DNA of 64,000 nucleotides from Sulfuricurvum sp. (GTDB lineage Bacteria > Campylobacterota > Campylobacteria > Campylobacterales > Sulfurimonadaceae): contig NZ_JAQTUH010000007.1 in the NCBI RefSeq assembly GCF_028710345.1, positions 124,001 to 188,000 of the forward strand, in the 5' to 3' direction. How positions within the stretch are numbered: the first letter of the stretch is position 1; every line of letters begins with the position of its first letter. Positions 1-8,728 of the stretch are shown in pieces. Under the pieces are notes generated by a model. It made no database searches, had not been told where the DNA came from, and worked only from the letters and a program-made list of their open reading frames with translations. Made by a program: the position numbers and the translations under genes.

Positions 1-455
1 TGCGTATCATATTGAATCGTGCAAAGCATATTGTCACAATACGTATCAATGGAGAAGCTTTTAATTTATCCACCCAATATGATCCACTTAGTTGTAAAAC
101 AATGGGTATCTCGACCCGTTTGGAACAAGTGTGGATTATTATCATCAATAATGCACTCGATGAATTTGAAAAAGGGGAGATACCTTACGAAGATAGAGAA
201 ATTAATATTACACTTAACTACAATGAAGATGATATTGTAGTAAAATTAGCCGATAATGCCGGAGGGATACCTGAATCGATCTTAAATGGAATTTTTGATT
301 TTGCGGTAAGCGGTGTTAAAAAGCAAAGTATGGGTATCGGGCTGAATGTAGCCAAAGCGATTATTGACAAACACGGTGGAGCAATCTATGTCAATAATGA
401 GAAGCAAGGTGCTGTATTTGAAATTCATTTAAAAAAATTTAAGGGAGAATCATAA
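1..455 (+). CDS. Sensor histidine kinase, C-terminal ATPase domain (5' partial)
   Basis: This is the end of a histidine kinase whose N-terminus and phospho-accepting histidine lie outside the window; the frame is open to base 1. The visible 147 or so residues form a HATPase_c domain. The N box contains [13 protein letters not shown], the G1 box DNAGGIP and the G2 box [10 protein letters not shown], so the ATP site looks intact. The stop codon overlaps the start of the chemoreceptor gene by one base (TAATG), and a response regulator follows, so the three genes form one signalling operon. The sensed stimulus cannot be told from this fragment. A TTG at 12 is only an in-frame codon; I do not take it as the start. 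Confidence 0.9.
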   Translation, partial: RIILNRAKHIVTIRINGEAFNLSTQYDPLSCKTMGISTRLEQVWIIIINNALDEFEKGEIPYEDREINITLNYNEDDIVVKLADNAGGIPESILNGIFDFAVSGVKKQSMGIGLNVAKAIIDKHGGAIYVNNEKQGAVFEIHLKKFKGES

Positions 456-1777
456 TGTTTTTTGGAAAAGAAGCGGCGAAATATAAAGAAGAAGCAGATA
501 CTTTACGGGTTGAGAGAGATAGATTAAAAGAGGAACTAGCTTTATATAAAGAGATTGCCGCATTGAGTCTTAATGAAGCGGTGATGGTTTTAAATGAGCG
601 AAATGAGGCGATTTTTTACAACTCTAAAGCTGACTTAATAACGAACAAAGATGCAGTCATTAGAGAACTGACCAAAGAGTCAAAAGAGATCGTTGTCGGA
701 GAGTGTGAAGCTTCGGTTGTGAGCAAAAAACTGAGTAACGGCATCAAAGGCTTTATTCTTACAAAAGCATCTATAATCGGAGGCGAAGATGGTGGATTGC
801 TTGAGATGCACCAAAAGAGTATTAAAGGGGCATTGGATGCGACTCAACATGTATTTATTGATATTTTAGATAAACTCAAAGAGATGGTTGAACAGTCGAA
901 TGAAACGGCTCGAGGTTCTGATGAAGGGCTCACAATAGCCAAACATGTTGATGAAGATATGGGTAAACTAGCCGAATTGATGGAAGGTACTCTCTCGACA
1001 ACCGCCAATCTTGTCAATCGATCACATGAAGTTTCGAGTGTTGTTGCATTGATTAAAGATATCGCCGATCAAACCAATTTGCTGGCACTAAATGCTGCTA
1101 TCGAAGCGGCGCGTGCAGGGGAACACGGTCGAGGATTTGCTGTTGTTGCCGATGAGGTGAGAAAACTGGCGGAGCGAACCCAAAAAGCGACCAAAGAGAT
1201 TGAGATTGTGATTCAATCGATGCAACAAGATACCAGTGAGATCGAAACCGCTACCGAAGAGCTTTCAGGAATTGTGACAAGTACGAAAGGTGAAGTGAGT
1301 CAAATGTCTGATCGGATGGAAAGTTTTCAGCGCAACTCCTCTCGAAGTGTATTTGAAATTATGGATATCAGTAACTATATTTTTAGTAATTTGGCAAAAA
1401 TTGACCATGTTATCTATAAAAATAATGTGTACGCTTTCTTATTCGGTCAAGAAAATGCCTTTAAAGCGGTTGATCATCATTCGTGTCGTTTAGGAAAATG
1501 GTATGAAAATGGTGTTGGTAAAGAGCAATTTGGAATGCTTAAATCGTACAGTCGATTAGAAGGTCCACATGCGACGGTTCACTCAAATGCGAATGCGTTG
1601 ATTGCCGATTGCGGTGATGGACATAAACTCTGCTCACGCACACAAATCGAACAACGTATCAGAACCATTGAAGCAGCCAGCAAAGAGGTGTTTGAAGCAT
1701 TGGATATTCTGGTCGCTGAAAAAAATGAACAAATGATGAGCAGCGCTATTAATAATCTGTTTGGAGGGAAAAAATGA
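455..1777 (+). CDS. Soluble methyl-accepting chemotaxis protein with C-terminal CZB domain
   Basis: A 440-residue cytoplasmic chemoreceptor with no membrane segment and no HAMP domain. Residues 5-35 look like a short coiled coil. The signalling hairpin lies at about 150-265, with its conserved tip around 200-230 ([20 protein letters not shown]). The C-terminus (about 335-400) is a chemoreceptor zinc-binding (CZB) domain, seen from [13 protein letters not shown] and the HATVH motif that supply the His/Cys zinc ligands. CZB domains in related receptors respond to zinc, redox state or oxidants such as hypochlorous acid; the ligand here is inferred. It is encoded between a histidine kinase and a CheY-like protein, with one-base and four-base overlaps, so it may signal to that pair as well as to the main Che system. 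Confidence 0.92.
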   Translation: MFFGKEAAKYKEEADTLRVERDRLKEELALYKEIAALSLNEAVMVLNERNEAIFYNSKADLITNKDAVIRELTKESKEIVVGECEASVVSKKLSNGIKGFILTKASIIGGEDGGLLEMHQKSIKGALDATQHVFIDILDKLKEMVEQSNETARGSDEGLTIAKHVDEDMGKLAELMEGTLSTTANLVNRSHEVSSVVALIKDIADQTNLLALNAAIEAARAGEHGRGFAVVADEVRKLAERTQKATKEIEIVIQSMQQDTSEIETATEELSGIVTSTKGEVSQMSDRMESFQRNSSRSVFEIMDISNYIFSNLAKIDHVIYKNNVYAFLFGQENAFKAVDHHSCRLGKWYENGVGKEQFGMLKSYSRLEGPHATVHSNANALIADCGDGHKLCSRTQIEQRIRTIEAASKEVFEALDILVAEKNEQMMSSAINNLFGGKK

Positions 1778-2145
1778 TCCGTTTAATGATTGTCGATGAT
1801 GAAACGTCGATTGGAACTATGTTGGAAAAAGCACTTGTACGTTCCAAAGATATTAGTGTAACCTATTTTGATAATCCTGTGACTGCACTATCGCGATTTC
1901 GCAAAGGTGAATACGATGGGGTATTGCTCGATATTATGATGCCCCAAAAAGATGGTATAAGTGTTCTTGAAGAGATTAAAGCTAAAGATCCTGAATGTAT
2001 AGTTATTATGATGACGGCCTATTCTACCCTTGATAAAGTACTACAAAGTCATAAAATCGGAGCTGATCACTATATTCTTAAGCCCTTTGATTCACTCAGC
2101 AATGTTGAGAAGAAAGTGCGTGAATTAGTTAAAGAGCGTAAATAA
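1774..2145 (+). CDS. Single-domain CheY-like response regulator
   Basis: A 123-residue receiver domain with no output domain. The acidic pair sits in IVDDE near the N-terminus, the phospho-acceptor is Asp53 ([11 protein letters not shown]), the conserved Thr is in MMTAYS and the conserved Lys is Lys103 (LKPFD). All catalytic residues are present. It overlaps the chemoreceptor by four bases and ends just before an intrinsic terminator. It is the likely phosphorylation target of the upstream kinase. It could act on the flagellar motor or on another protein; the sequence does not say which. Confidence 0.92.
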   Translation: MIRLMIVDDETSIGTMLEKALVRSKDISVTYFDNPVTALSRFRKGEYDGVLLDIMMPQKDGISVLEEIKAKDPECIVIMMTAYSTLDKVLQSHKIGADHYILKPFDSLSNVEKKVRELVKERK

Positions 2146-2150
2146 TGTGA

Positions 2151-2177
2151 GGGGGGATGGCTTCCCCTTTTTTTTTG
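2151..2177 (+). terminator. Intrinsic terminator of the kinase/receptor/regulator operon
   Basis: The sequence GGGGGA-TGGC-TTCCCC forms a six-pair stem with a tetraloop and is followed at once by a run of ten T. It lies 6 bases after the response-regulator stop, a classic rho-independent terminator on the plus strand. Confidence 0.85.
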
Positions 2178-2215
2178 TCTAAATTTTTTATACATTAGTA
2201 AATCGCTATGAATAC

Positions 2216-2244
2216 TTGACAATAAGAAAAAGCTATATTAATAT
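2216..2244 (+). promoter_or_regulatory. Predicted sigma70 promoter and possible operator of the DUF4395/Rrf2 pair
   Basis: A perfect TTGACA at 2216-2221 is followed after 17 bases by TAATAT (2239-2244). The -10 box lies in the palindrome ATATTAATAT (2235-2244). Because the second gene of the unit is an Rrf2 repressor, autoregulation at this palindrome is plausible but is inference only. Confidence 0.55.
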
Positions 2245-2268
2245 GTGTAAAAAATATAGGAGAAAACT

Positions 2269-2712
2269 ATGGCTCAACAATGCCCTTTAATTTTTCGACA
2301 AGTCGATGCAACTGTTACACGTATTAATACGTTATTTGTCATGGTCGGTATTATTGCCTTTTTAGCGACACAATTGTCGATAATATTAATAGCATTAATC
2401 ATCGATTTTGCTCTTCGGTTATATGGATATAAACATATAAGTCCTATCAATATCAGTTCATTATGGATACAAAAAACTTTTGCACTTCCGAGTAAAATGG
2501 AAGATGCCGGAGCAAAACGTCTTGCCGCTTTTTTTGGGGTAGGGTTTACCATTGCACTGCTAGTGTGTTCATCTATTGGTGCGGATATAGCGGGTGCTTT
2601 GATTGCCGGAATATTTTTATTTTGTGCCGGATTGGAATTGGTATTTGGATTTTGTATTGCGTGTAAAATTTATTATATTGCCAAAAAAATCTATCCAAAA
2701 GGGTTTGTATAA
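2269..2712 (+). CDS. DUF4395 family membrane protein
   Basis: A 147-residue integral membrane protein of the DUF4395 family, whose function is unknown. It has about four membrane segments: two in the N-terminal half (about 20-50) and two in the C-terminal half (about 88-130). Family features visible are the N-terminal CP followed by an RxN pattern (ATVTRINTLF), a central loop ending in LPSKMEDAGAKRLAA, and a C-terminal LVFGFCIACKIY with two cysteines. A good ribosome site (AGGAGAA) precedes the ATG. The stop overlaps the start of the Rrf2 regulator by one base, so the two are co-transcribed and possibly linked to redox or sulfur stress, as often proposed for DUF4395 neighbours. Confidence 0.8.
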   Translation: MAQQCPLIFRQVDATVTRINTLFVMVGIIAFLATQLSIILIALIIDFALRLYGYKHISPINISSLWIQKTFALPSKMEDAGAKRLAAFFGVGFTIALLVCSSIGADIAGALIAGIFLFCAGLELVFGFCIACKIYYIAKKIYPKGFV

Positions 2713-3116
2713 TGGCAGCACTCTCTACTAAAGCAGTATATGGTTTGGCTGCGATGCATGTTCTCTCCCACGCCCCAAATGGGCGATCTATGCAAGTGCG
2801 AGAAATCTCGGCAATGACTCAACTCTCCCACGGTTATTTAGAACAACTTCTCTCAGCATTGCGGAGAAGTCATCTCGTTGTCAGTACTCGTGGAGCATCA
2901 GGTGGATATAAACTAGCTCGTGGAGCGCATGAGATAGAGGTGATTGAAATCGTCGAAGCGTTGGAAGGGCCGTTTTATAAGATTGAGGGCAATGTAGGAT
3001 CAAGTTTGATTTTAGAATATTATTGGAAAGAGATTGAGGAAAAAATGAGAGGGTTGTTCGCCTCAAAACTCTCTGAGCTTGATCGTGCTTATCAACCCCA
3101 TTTTTACGATATTTAG
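2712..3116 (+). CDS. Rrf2 family transcriptional regulator
   Basis: A 134-residue winged-helix repressor. The N-terminus (ALSTKAVYGLAAMHVLS) and the wing motif RGASGGYKLAR are the Rrf2 family hallmarks. The three-cysteine Fe-S cluster motif of IscR and NsrR is absent, so it probably senses something other than an Fe-S cluster, or uses partner thiols. Its ATG overlaps the stop of the DUF4395 gene, so it likely controls that gene and itself. Its 3' end overlaps the convergent small gene by four bases. Confidence 0.88.
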   Translation: MAALSTKAVYGLAAMHVLSHAPNGRSMQVREISAMTQLSHGYLEQLLSALRRSHLVVSTRGASGGYKLARGAHEIEVIEIVEALEGPFYKIEGNVGSSLILEYYWKEIEEKMRGLFASKLSELDRAYQPHFYDI

Positions 3117-3352
3117 CGTCTCTTATTTTTCGATTCGATGAGACGGCGGTTTTGCATCATCATCACTTCAATCTCTTTAGCACTTTTTTGTTCATAGATA
3201 GGTTGCGAGGACTGAAAAACTTCTGCATAAAAATCGGCTAATGTTTTCCCTTTTTTAGTCGCGGGGAGTTTTTTCCGTAGTGTGAAATAATCAATGTTTG
3301 AAGGTTCTTCAAATTTGGCAAGAATTGCTTCTCGAAGGGGGTATTTGCTCAT
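3113..3352 (-). CDS. Small hypothetical protein
   Basis: A 79-residue, mostly helical, lysine-rich protein (9 Lys in the C-terminal half, ending SKNKRR) that I do not recognise. It starts at an ATG in the minus direction and ends convergently against the Rrf2 gene with a four-base overlap. It lacks signal peptide and membrane segments. It fills the whole gap between neighbours and reads like a real gene, but nothing shows its role. Confidence 0.55.
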   Translation of the reverse strand: MSKYPLREAILAKFEEPSNIDYFTLRKKLPATKKGKTLADFYAEVFQSSQPIYEQKSAKEIEVMMMQNRRLIESKNKRR

Positions 3353-3379
3353 CGTATACTCTTTAAAATATTTTGTGTA

Positions 3380-3440
3380 CTAAAACGAATACATCCGTTT
3401 TAGTAGCAGGGACAAATGTCCCTTGCAACCCCCTAAAGCT
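3380..3440 (+). repeat. Two-hairpin intergenic repeat, copy 1
   Basis: The first hairpin is CTAAAACG (3380-3387) pairing with CGTTTTAG (3396-3403). The second is GCAGGGAC-AAAT-GTCCCTTGC, followed by AACCCCCTAAAGCT. The reverse complement of 3398-3440 closely matches 21479-21520. The 164-base gap between the small hypothetical gene and recO holds nothing else that I can see. Confidence 0.7.
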
Positions 3441-3516
3441 ACAAAAACTTTGTTTTTGAGATTTTTAGTCACATAGTGAGTAGGGTCTTATTCTAAATGT
3501 ATAGCAATTTTTATTC

Positions 3517-4134
3517 CTAAAGCCCCTCATTAATAATATACCACAACCGTTCTACTTCATCATCATCGAGAAAAAGGGTAGAGTAATGTTCATAAAGCCA
3601 TGAAAGCCCTTTTGCATTGATGCTAAGGGTATGGGAACACTCCTTGTGAGCAGGTAAAAACGCCCGTATAAGTGAGATGCCGTTAAGAATGGGTTCATCA
3701 CAAAAAAAGCAGTTTAGCTCTCGATGGAGTCGCCCTTCATGTTCTAAAAGTTGGACATACGCTTCGATAGCGAGCCGTTTAGGATTTTGATTTTTCCACC
3801 GTTGTGCCGTATCTTCGAGAAGATTAAAATAAAAACTCCCAATCTCTTCGGAGTGTTGTAAATGGGGGTAGAAGAGGGTGATAAATTGTTGCCATATTCG
3901 AATCCGCTCATACTCTCCCATCCATGGAAATCCCAAATGGATTACATCTCTCATTCTAGAGATGGTACTTTTGAGAGAAGATTCGGATTCGTAGTCGATT
4001 TTGAACCCAAGATTAATAGGACTATGACGCGCTCCATAGAAGCGATAAAGGGTTGTTAAGTTTGTCTCCGATATGATTGTGACGATCATATCTTCATCTT
4101 TGACGCGACTAAGTTTGATTATAAATCCTTGCAT
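3517..4134 (-). CDS. recO: DNA repair protein RecO (short Campylobacterota form)
   Basis: A 205-residue recombination mediator that helps RecR load RecA onto SSB-coated single-stranded DNA. The N-terminal MQGFIIKLSRVKDEDMIV and LYRFYGARHSPINLG match the OB-fold start of Campylobacterota RecO. The central part is helical (WQQFITLFYPHL), and a putative zinc site is formed by CFFC and a later H-x2-C (AHKECSH). It is shorter than the E. coli protein (about 240), as is usual in this phylum. It is transcribed divergently from gltB. I am fairly sure of the call because the N-terminus is very characteristic. Confidence 0.8.
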   Translation of the reverse strand: MQGFIIKLSRVKDEDMIVTIISETNLTTLYRFYGARHSPINLGFKIDYESESSLKSTISRMRDVIHLGFPWMGEYERIRIWQQFITLFYPHLQHSEEIGSFYFNLLEDTAQRWKNQNPKRLAIEAYVQLLEHEGRLHRELNCFFCDEPILNGISLIRAFLPAHKECSHTLSINAKGLSWLYEHYSTLFLDDDEVERLWYIINEGL

Positions 4135-4286
4135 TTTCTGTTACTGCACCGCACAATCATTTATTTTTTGCTTGAAAATTACACTAATTTTAAAACTTTT
4201 TAACCTAAAAACGGGTAAAATAAAGAAATTTCCATCCTCTTTAAACTACTTATGTTTAAAAAGAGATTAAAAAAGGTGTTTTATTC

Positions 4287-7200
4287 GTGGAATATCAAGA
4301 TTTATTACGTTCTTTTAAAGACAACTGCGGTTTTGGGCTGATTGCCAACATTAAAAATCGTCCTTCTCATGAAACTTTGGAGAATGCGATTACGGCATTA
4401 GAGCGGATGATGCATCGTGGTGCAGTTGCCGCTGATGGTAAAACGGGGGACGGTAGTGGATTACTTCTCTCTATTCCTCATGATTTTATGCGTGGAGCGG
4501 CATTGGACAATGGTGTAGAGCTTCCTGAAATGTATGCTATTGCGGTAGTTTTTACCCGTGATAGAGCACAGCTGGATGTGTTGGAACGTACCTGTATCAA
4601 CAACGATCTCAAAGTGGTATTGAAACGTACCGTACCACTGGATACCAATGCATTGGGTGAACAAGCACTAGCGTCTCTCCCTGAGATTTACCATGTGTTT
4701 ATCACTCCAAATTCATTGATGGCAAGTCAACGTTTTGATGCATTGTTGTATTTGAGTCGTAAAGAGACCGAACATCTTTTGGTTGATGACCAAGATTTTT
4801 ATATTCCATCGATGAGTTCACGGGTGATTTCGTATAAAGGTTTGATTATGCCGACGCATATCAAAGAGTTTTATATCGATTTACAAAATGAAAACTTTAA
4901 AATCTCATTTTCACTGTTTCACCAACGTTTCTCAACCAATACCCTCCCAAAATGGCGTTTGGCTCAACCGTTTCGCTCGGTTGCACACAATGGTGAGATT
5001 AACTCTGTCGAAGCAAACCGTTTTAATGTTGCGGTTAAATCAGAATCCATCAAAAGTGAAGTGTTTACTGATGAAGAGATTGCACGACTTTTACCTATTT
5101 TACAACCATACGGATCAGACAGTGCAAGTGCCGATAACTTCTTTGAATTTTTGATTGCCAACGGTATGGATTTCTTCAAAGCGGCGCGCGCGGTTATCCC
5201 TGCACCGTGGCAAAATGCACCCCATATGGATCCACAACTTCGTGCGTTTTATGAGTATCACTCTACCGTATTTGAAGCGTGGGACGGACCAGCGGCATTT
5301 TCACTCACCGATGGTCGCTATATCGGATGTGTCCTCGATCGTAATGGTCTTCGTCCATCGAAATACATTATTACCTATGATGATACCCTCCTTATCGCAA
5401 GTGAGTATGGGGTTATCGATATTGCTGAAGAGAATATCAAAGAACGCGGTCGTCTCCAATCAGGACAAATGATCGGACTCGATTTGAAATTCGGCAAAGT
5501 TCTTAAAGATGGTGATATTAACGAATATTTAAAATCGTCTAATCCGTATATGAGTTGGTTGAACAATCACATGACCTATCTCCAAGAGCATGTTGAACAC
5601 CAATTTATTACCAAATGTGATTGTACCGCTGATGAATTGGTTCAACGTCAACGCTATTACAATATCACCCAAGAGGTGATTGAACAAGTTATCGAGCCGA
5701 TGATGCGTGATGGTAAAGAGGCAGTTGGATCGATGGGTGATGATACCCCTCTTGCGGCATTTAGTAGTGTCCAGCGCAACTTTAGCGACTATTTCAAACA
5801 ACGTTTTGCCCAAGTTACCAACCCTCCGATTGACCCTATTCGTGAAAAAGTGGTGATGAGTTTGAATACCGGATTTGGGGAAATTCATAATATTTTGGAT
5901 GAGATTCCTTCTCATGCGAACCGTTTAAAAGCGATTTCACCGGTTATGCTCAAAGAGAAATTGGAAGTTCTAAAATCATTTGGGGATAAAAAATCACCCC
6001 GCTATCACCCATCGTACAGTAATGAGATATTCTCAACCGCTTTTAGCGGAAGCTTGAGGGCTGCCTTGGATGCTTTAGCTGATAAAGTTATCAAAGGGGT
6101 TAAAGAAGAGGGTGTCCGTGTCATCATTTTAGAAGAGAGCGGATTTGACAAAGACCACAAAACGATCCCTATGTTAATGGCAGTCGGTCGAATTAACCGT
6201 GCGTTGTTGGATGCAAAAGTACGTCATTTAGGCTCTATCGTTGCGTGTACCTCTGAAGTGATTGATTCTCACGGTGCAGCGACATTGATCGCTTACGGTG
6301 CGAGTGCGGTTTATCCAACACTTTTGTTCTCAACGATTTCGGCGCGTGTAAAACAAGCTAATGAAAGTGAAGAGAACTGTGTTGAAGCGTTCAAAGCAGC
6401 TCATCACGCCCTTAATGGCGGATTACTAAAAATCATGTCAAAAATGGGGATTGCAACGATTGCGTCATACCGTAACTCTGGCTTATTTGACGTTATCGGT
6501 TTGAGTCGAGAGATTGTTCATGATTGTTTTGGTGAGTCTCATGTGATGATTCCAGGTCTTAGCTATGAAGATATCGATGCTCGTTTGGATCGCAACCACA
6601 AAGAGGCGTTTGAAGTGGGTGGTTTTAACCGTATTTTCCCTCTCAAAATTGGTGGTTTTTACAAGTTTTATAACGGACAAGAGCACCACGATTTTAATCC
6701 GGATGTCATCCACGCAATCCATCGTGTCTCAAAAAGCGGAAAACGTGAAGATTTCGATTTCTTGAGCAATTTGATTAACAAACGGGGTCAAAAATTTATC
6801 CGTGATTTCTTTGAGTTCAAATCAGATCGTAGTGCTATCGATATCTCTGAAGTAGAACCGAAAGAGGCAATCTTCAAACGTTTTGCCTCTGCGGCAATGT
6901 CACTGGGTTCTATCTCTCCTGAAGCACATGAGTGTCTAGCGGTAGCGATGAACACTATCGGTGCACAAAGCAACTCGGGTGAGGGTGGAGAAGATTCAGC
7001 CCGTTTTGATACTCTGAAAAACTCTAAAATCAAACAAGTAGCTTCTGGACGTTTCGGGGTTACTCCAGCGTATCTCCGTTCTGCTGAAGAGATTCAGATC
7101 AAAGTAGCCCAAGGGGCAAAACCGGGTGAGGGTGGACAGCTTCCGGGGCATAAAGTCTCAGGACTAATCGCCCGTCTTCGTCATACGACTCCGGGGGTTA

Positions 7201-8723
7201 CACTGATTTCACCTCCTCCGCACCATGATATTTACTCTATCGAGGATTTGGCACAGCTTATTTTTGATATGAAGCAAGTTAATCCATCCGCAAAAGTAGC
7301 GGTAAAACTCGTCTCAGCTGCCGGTGTCGGGACGATTGCAGCGGGTGTTGCCAAAGCATACGCCGATAAAATCATCATCTCCGGTGGTGATGGCGGTACG
7401 GGTGCTGCACCGCTCACCTCGATCAAGTTTGCGGGGAATCCGTGGGAACTTGGACTTTCAGAAGCGCACAATGCATTAAAAGTAAATAATCTTCGCGGGC
7501 TTGTCCATGTTCAAACAGACGGTGGACTCAAAAGCGGTGTCGATGTTGTCAAAGCGGCGATGTTAGGGGCTGAGAGTTATGCATTCGGTACGGGTGCACT
7601 CGCGATTATCGGATGTAAAATGCTCCGTATTTGTCATGTCAATAAATGTTCTGTCGGTATTGCGACTCAAAATGAGACGTTGCGTAGTGAATATTTTAAT
7701 GGTACGGTAGAACAACTCATCAATTATTTCACCTATTTAGCCGAAGATGTTCGTCAAATTATGGCAAAATTGGGATATAAAACTATGGAAGAGTTGGTGG
7801 GACGCAGTGATCTCCTCCAAGTCACCGATAACGATTTCGCCCGTAAATTTGATTTTAGTGCCGTATTGCATCGCGAAGAGGGAGTCAATACGTGTCAAGA
7901 GCCATCCAATAAACCGTTTGATGATAACGCATTTGAAATCGACGTATTAGCCGAAGCGATGGATGCGATTAAAAACCCTGAACGCCCTATCCGTATTGTA
8001 CGTGATATTTGTAACCTTAACCGTAGTTTCGGTGCTCGTATCAGTGGTGAAATCGCCCAATATTATGGGGATAAAGGGCTTAAAACCGATACGATTAAAA
8101 TCGATCTTAATGGTATCGCAGGTCAAGCATTGGGTGCATTTTTAATCCACGGTGTCTCTATCCGTTTGGAGGGTGTGGCGAACGATTACATCGGTAAAGG
8201 GATGCACGGCGGTAAAATCATCATCAAATCTCGTAACCAAGGTGAAGCGTTTGCAGCGGGCGGTAACACGTGTCTTTATGGGGCAACTGGCGGTAAATTA
8301 TTTATCGCGGGTTCCGTAGGAGAGCGTTTCGCGGTACGTAACTCAGGAGCTTTGGCAATCGTCGAGGGGACAGGTGATAATGCGTGTGAGTACATGACGG
8401 GCGGTATTGTTGTCATCTTGGGTCAAACGGGAATCAACTTCGGTGCTGGTATGACAGGCGGTATTGCGTTTGTGTATGATGAAAACCACAGTTTCGTCGA
8501 AAATGTCAACCGTGAATTGGTTGATGCATTGCGTATCGATACCGATGATGGAGACGAAGCACGCCATTATCTCAAACGTCTGTTAAAAGATTACGTTGCA
8601 GAGACCCAAAGTGAAAAAGCACAACTGCTTCTTAACAATTTCCGCAACGAAATCCGAAATTTTTGGCTTGTAAGACCGAAAAACTTAACCAAATTGCCAC
8701 TTAATCCTGATAAAGGGGACTAA
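4287..8723 (+). CDS. gltB: Glutamate synthase large subunit
   Basis: The 1478-residue alpha subunit of NADPH glutamate synthase (GOGAT). It releases ammonia from glutamine and uses it to aminate 2-oxoglutarate. After a 13-residue propeptide, Cys14 (CGFGLIA) is the glutaminase nucleophile. The class II amidotransferase domain runs to about 430 and the central domain to about 760. The FMN-binding barrel follows (about 790-1170), with GEGGQLPGHKV and a 3Fe-4S motif Cys1110-x5-Cys1116-x4-Cys1121. The C-terminal GXGXG helix domain ends the protein. I take the GTG at 4287 as start because it follows AAAAGGTG and gives the expected short propeptide. gltD follows 5 bases later. Confidence 0.97.
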   Translation: MEYQDLLRSFKDNCGFGLIANIKNRPSHETLENAITALERMMHRGAVAADGKTGDGSGLLLSIPHDFMRGAALDNGVELPEMYAIAVVFTRDRAQLDVLERTCINNDLKVVLKRTVPLDTNALGEQALASLPEIYHVFITPNSLMASQRFDALLYLSRKETEHLLVDDQDFYIPSMSSRVISYKGLIMPTHIKEFYIDLQNENFKISFSLFHQRFSTNTLPKWRLAQPFRSVAHNGEINSVEANRFNVAVKSESIKSEVFTDEEIARLLPILQPYGSDSASADNFFEFLIANGMDFFKAARAVIPAPWQNAPHMDPQLRAFYEYHSTVFEAWDGPAAFSLTDGRYIGCVLDRNGLRPSKYIITYDDTLLIASEYGVIDIAEENIKERGRLQSGQMIGLDLKFGKVLKDGDINEYLKSSNPYMSWLNNHMTYLQEHVEHQFITKCDCTADELVQRQRYYNITQEVIEQVIEPMMRDGKEAVGSMGDDTPLAAFSSVQRNFSDYFKQRFAQVTNPPIDPIREKVVMSLNTGFGEIHNILDEIPSHANRLKAISPVMLKEKLEVLKSFGDKKSPRYHPSYSNEIFSTAFSGSLRAALDALADKVIKGVKEEGVRVIILEESGFDKDHKTIPMLMAVGRINRALLDAKVRHLGSIVACTSEVIDSHGAATLIAYGASAVYPTLLFSTISARVKQANESEENCVEAFKAAHHALNGGLLKIMSKMGIATIASYRNSGLFDVIGLSREIVHDCFGESHVMIPGLSYEDIDARLDRNHKEAFEVGGFNRIFPLKIGGFYKFYNGQEHHDFNPDVIHAIHRVSKSGKREDFDFLSNLINKRGQKFIRDFFEFKSDRSAIDISEVEPKEAIFKRFASAAMSLGSISPEAHECLAVAMNTIGAQSNSGEGGEDSARFDTLKNSKIKQVASGRFGVTPAYLRSAEEIQIKVAQGAKPGEGGQLPGHKVSGLIARLRHTTPGVTLISPPPHHDIYSIEDLAQLIFDMKQVNPSAKVAVKLVSAAGVGTIAAGVAKAYADKIIISGGDGGTGAAPLTSIKFAGNPWELGLSEAHNALKVNNLRGLVHVQTDGGLKSGVDVVKAAMLGAESYAFGTGALAIIGCKMLRICHVNKCSVGIATQNETLRSEYFNGTVEQLINYFTYLAEDVRQIMAKLGYKTMEELVGRSDLLQVTDNDFARKFDFSAVLHREEGVNTCQEPSNKPFDDNAFEIDVLAEAMDAIKNPERPIRIVRDICNLNRSFGARISGEIAQYYGDKGLKTDTIKIDLNGIAGQALGAFLIHGVSIRLEGVANDYIGKGMHGGKIIIKSRNQGEAFAAGGNTCLYGATGGKLFIAGSVGERFAVRNSGALAIVEGTGDNACEYMTGGIVVILGQTGINFGAGMTGGIAFVYDENHSFVENVNRELVDALRIDTDDGDEARHYLKRLLKDYVAETQSEKAQLLLNNFRNEIRNFWLVRPKNLTKLPLNPDKGD

Positions 8724-8728
8724 TATTT

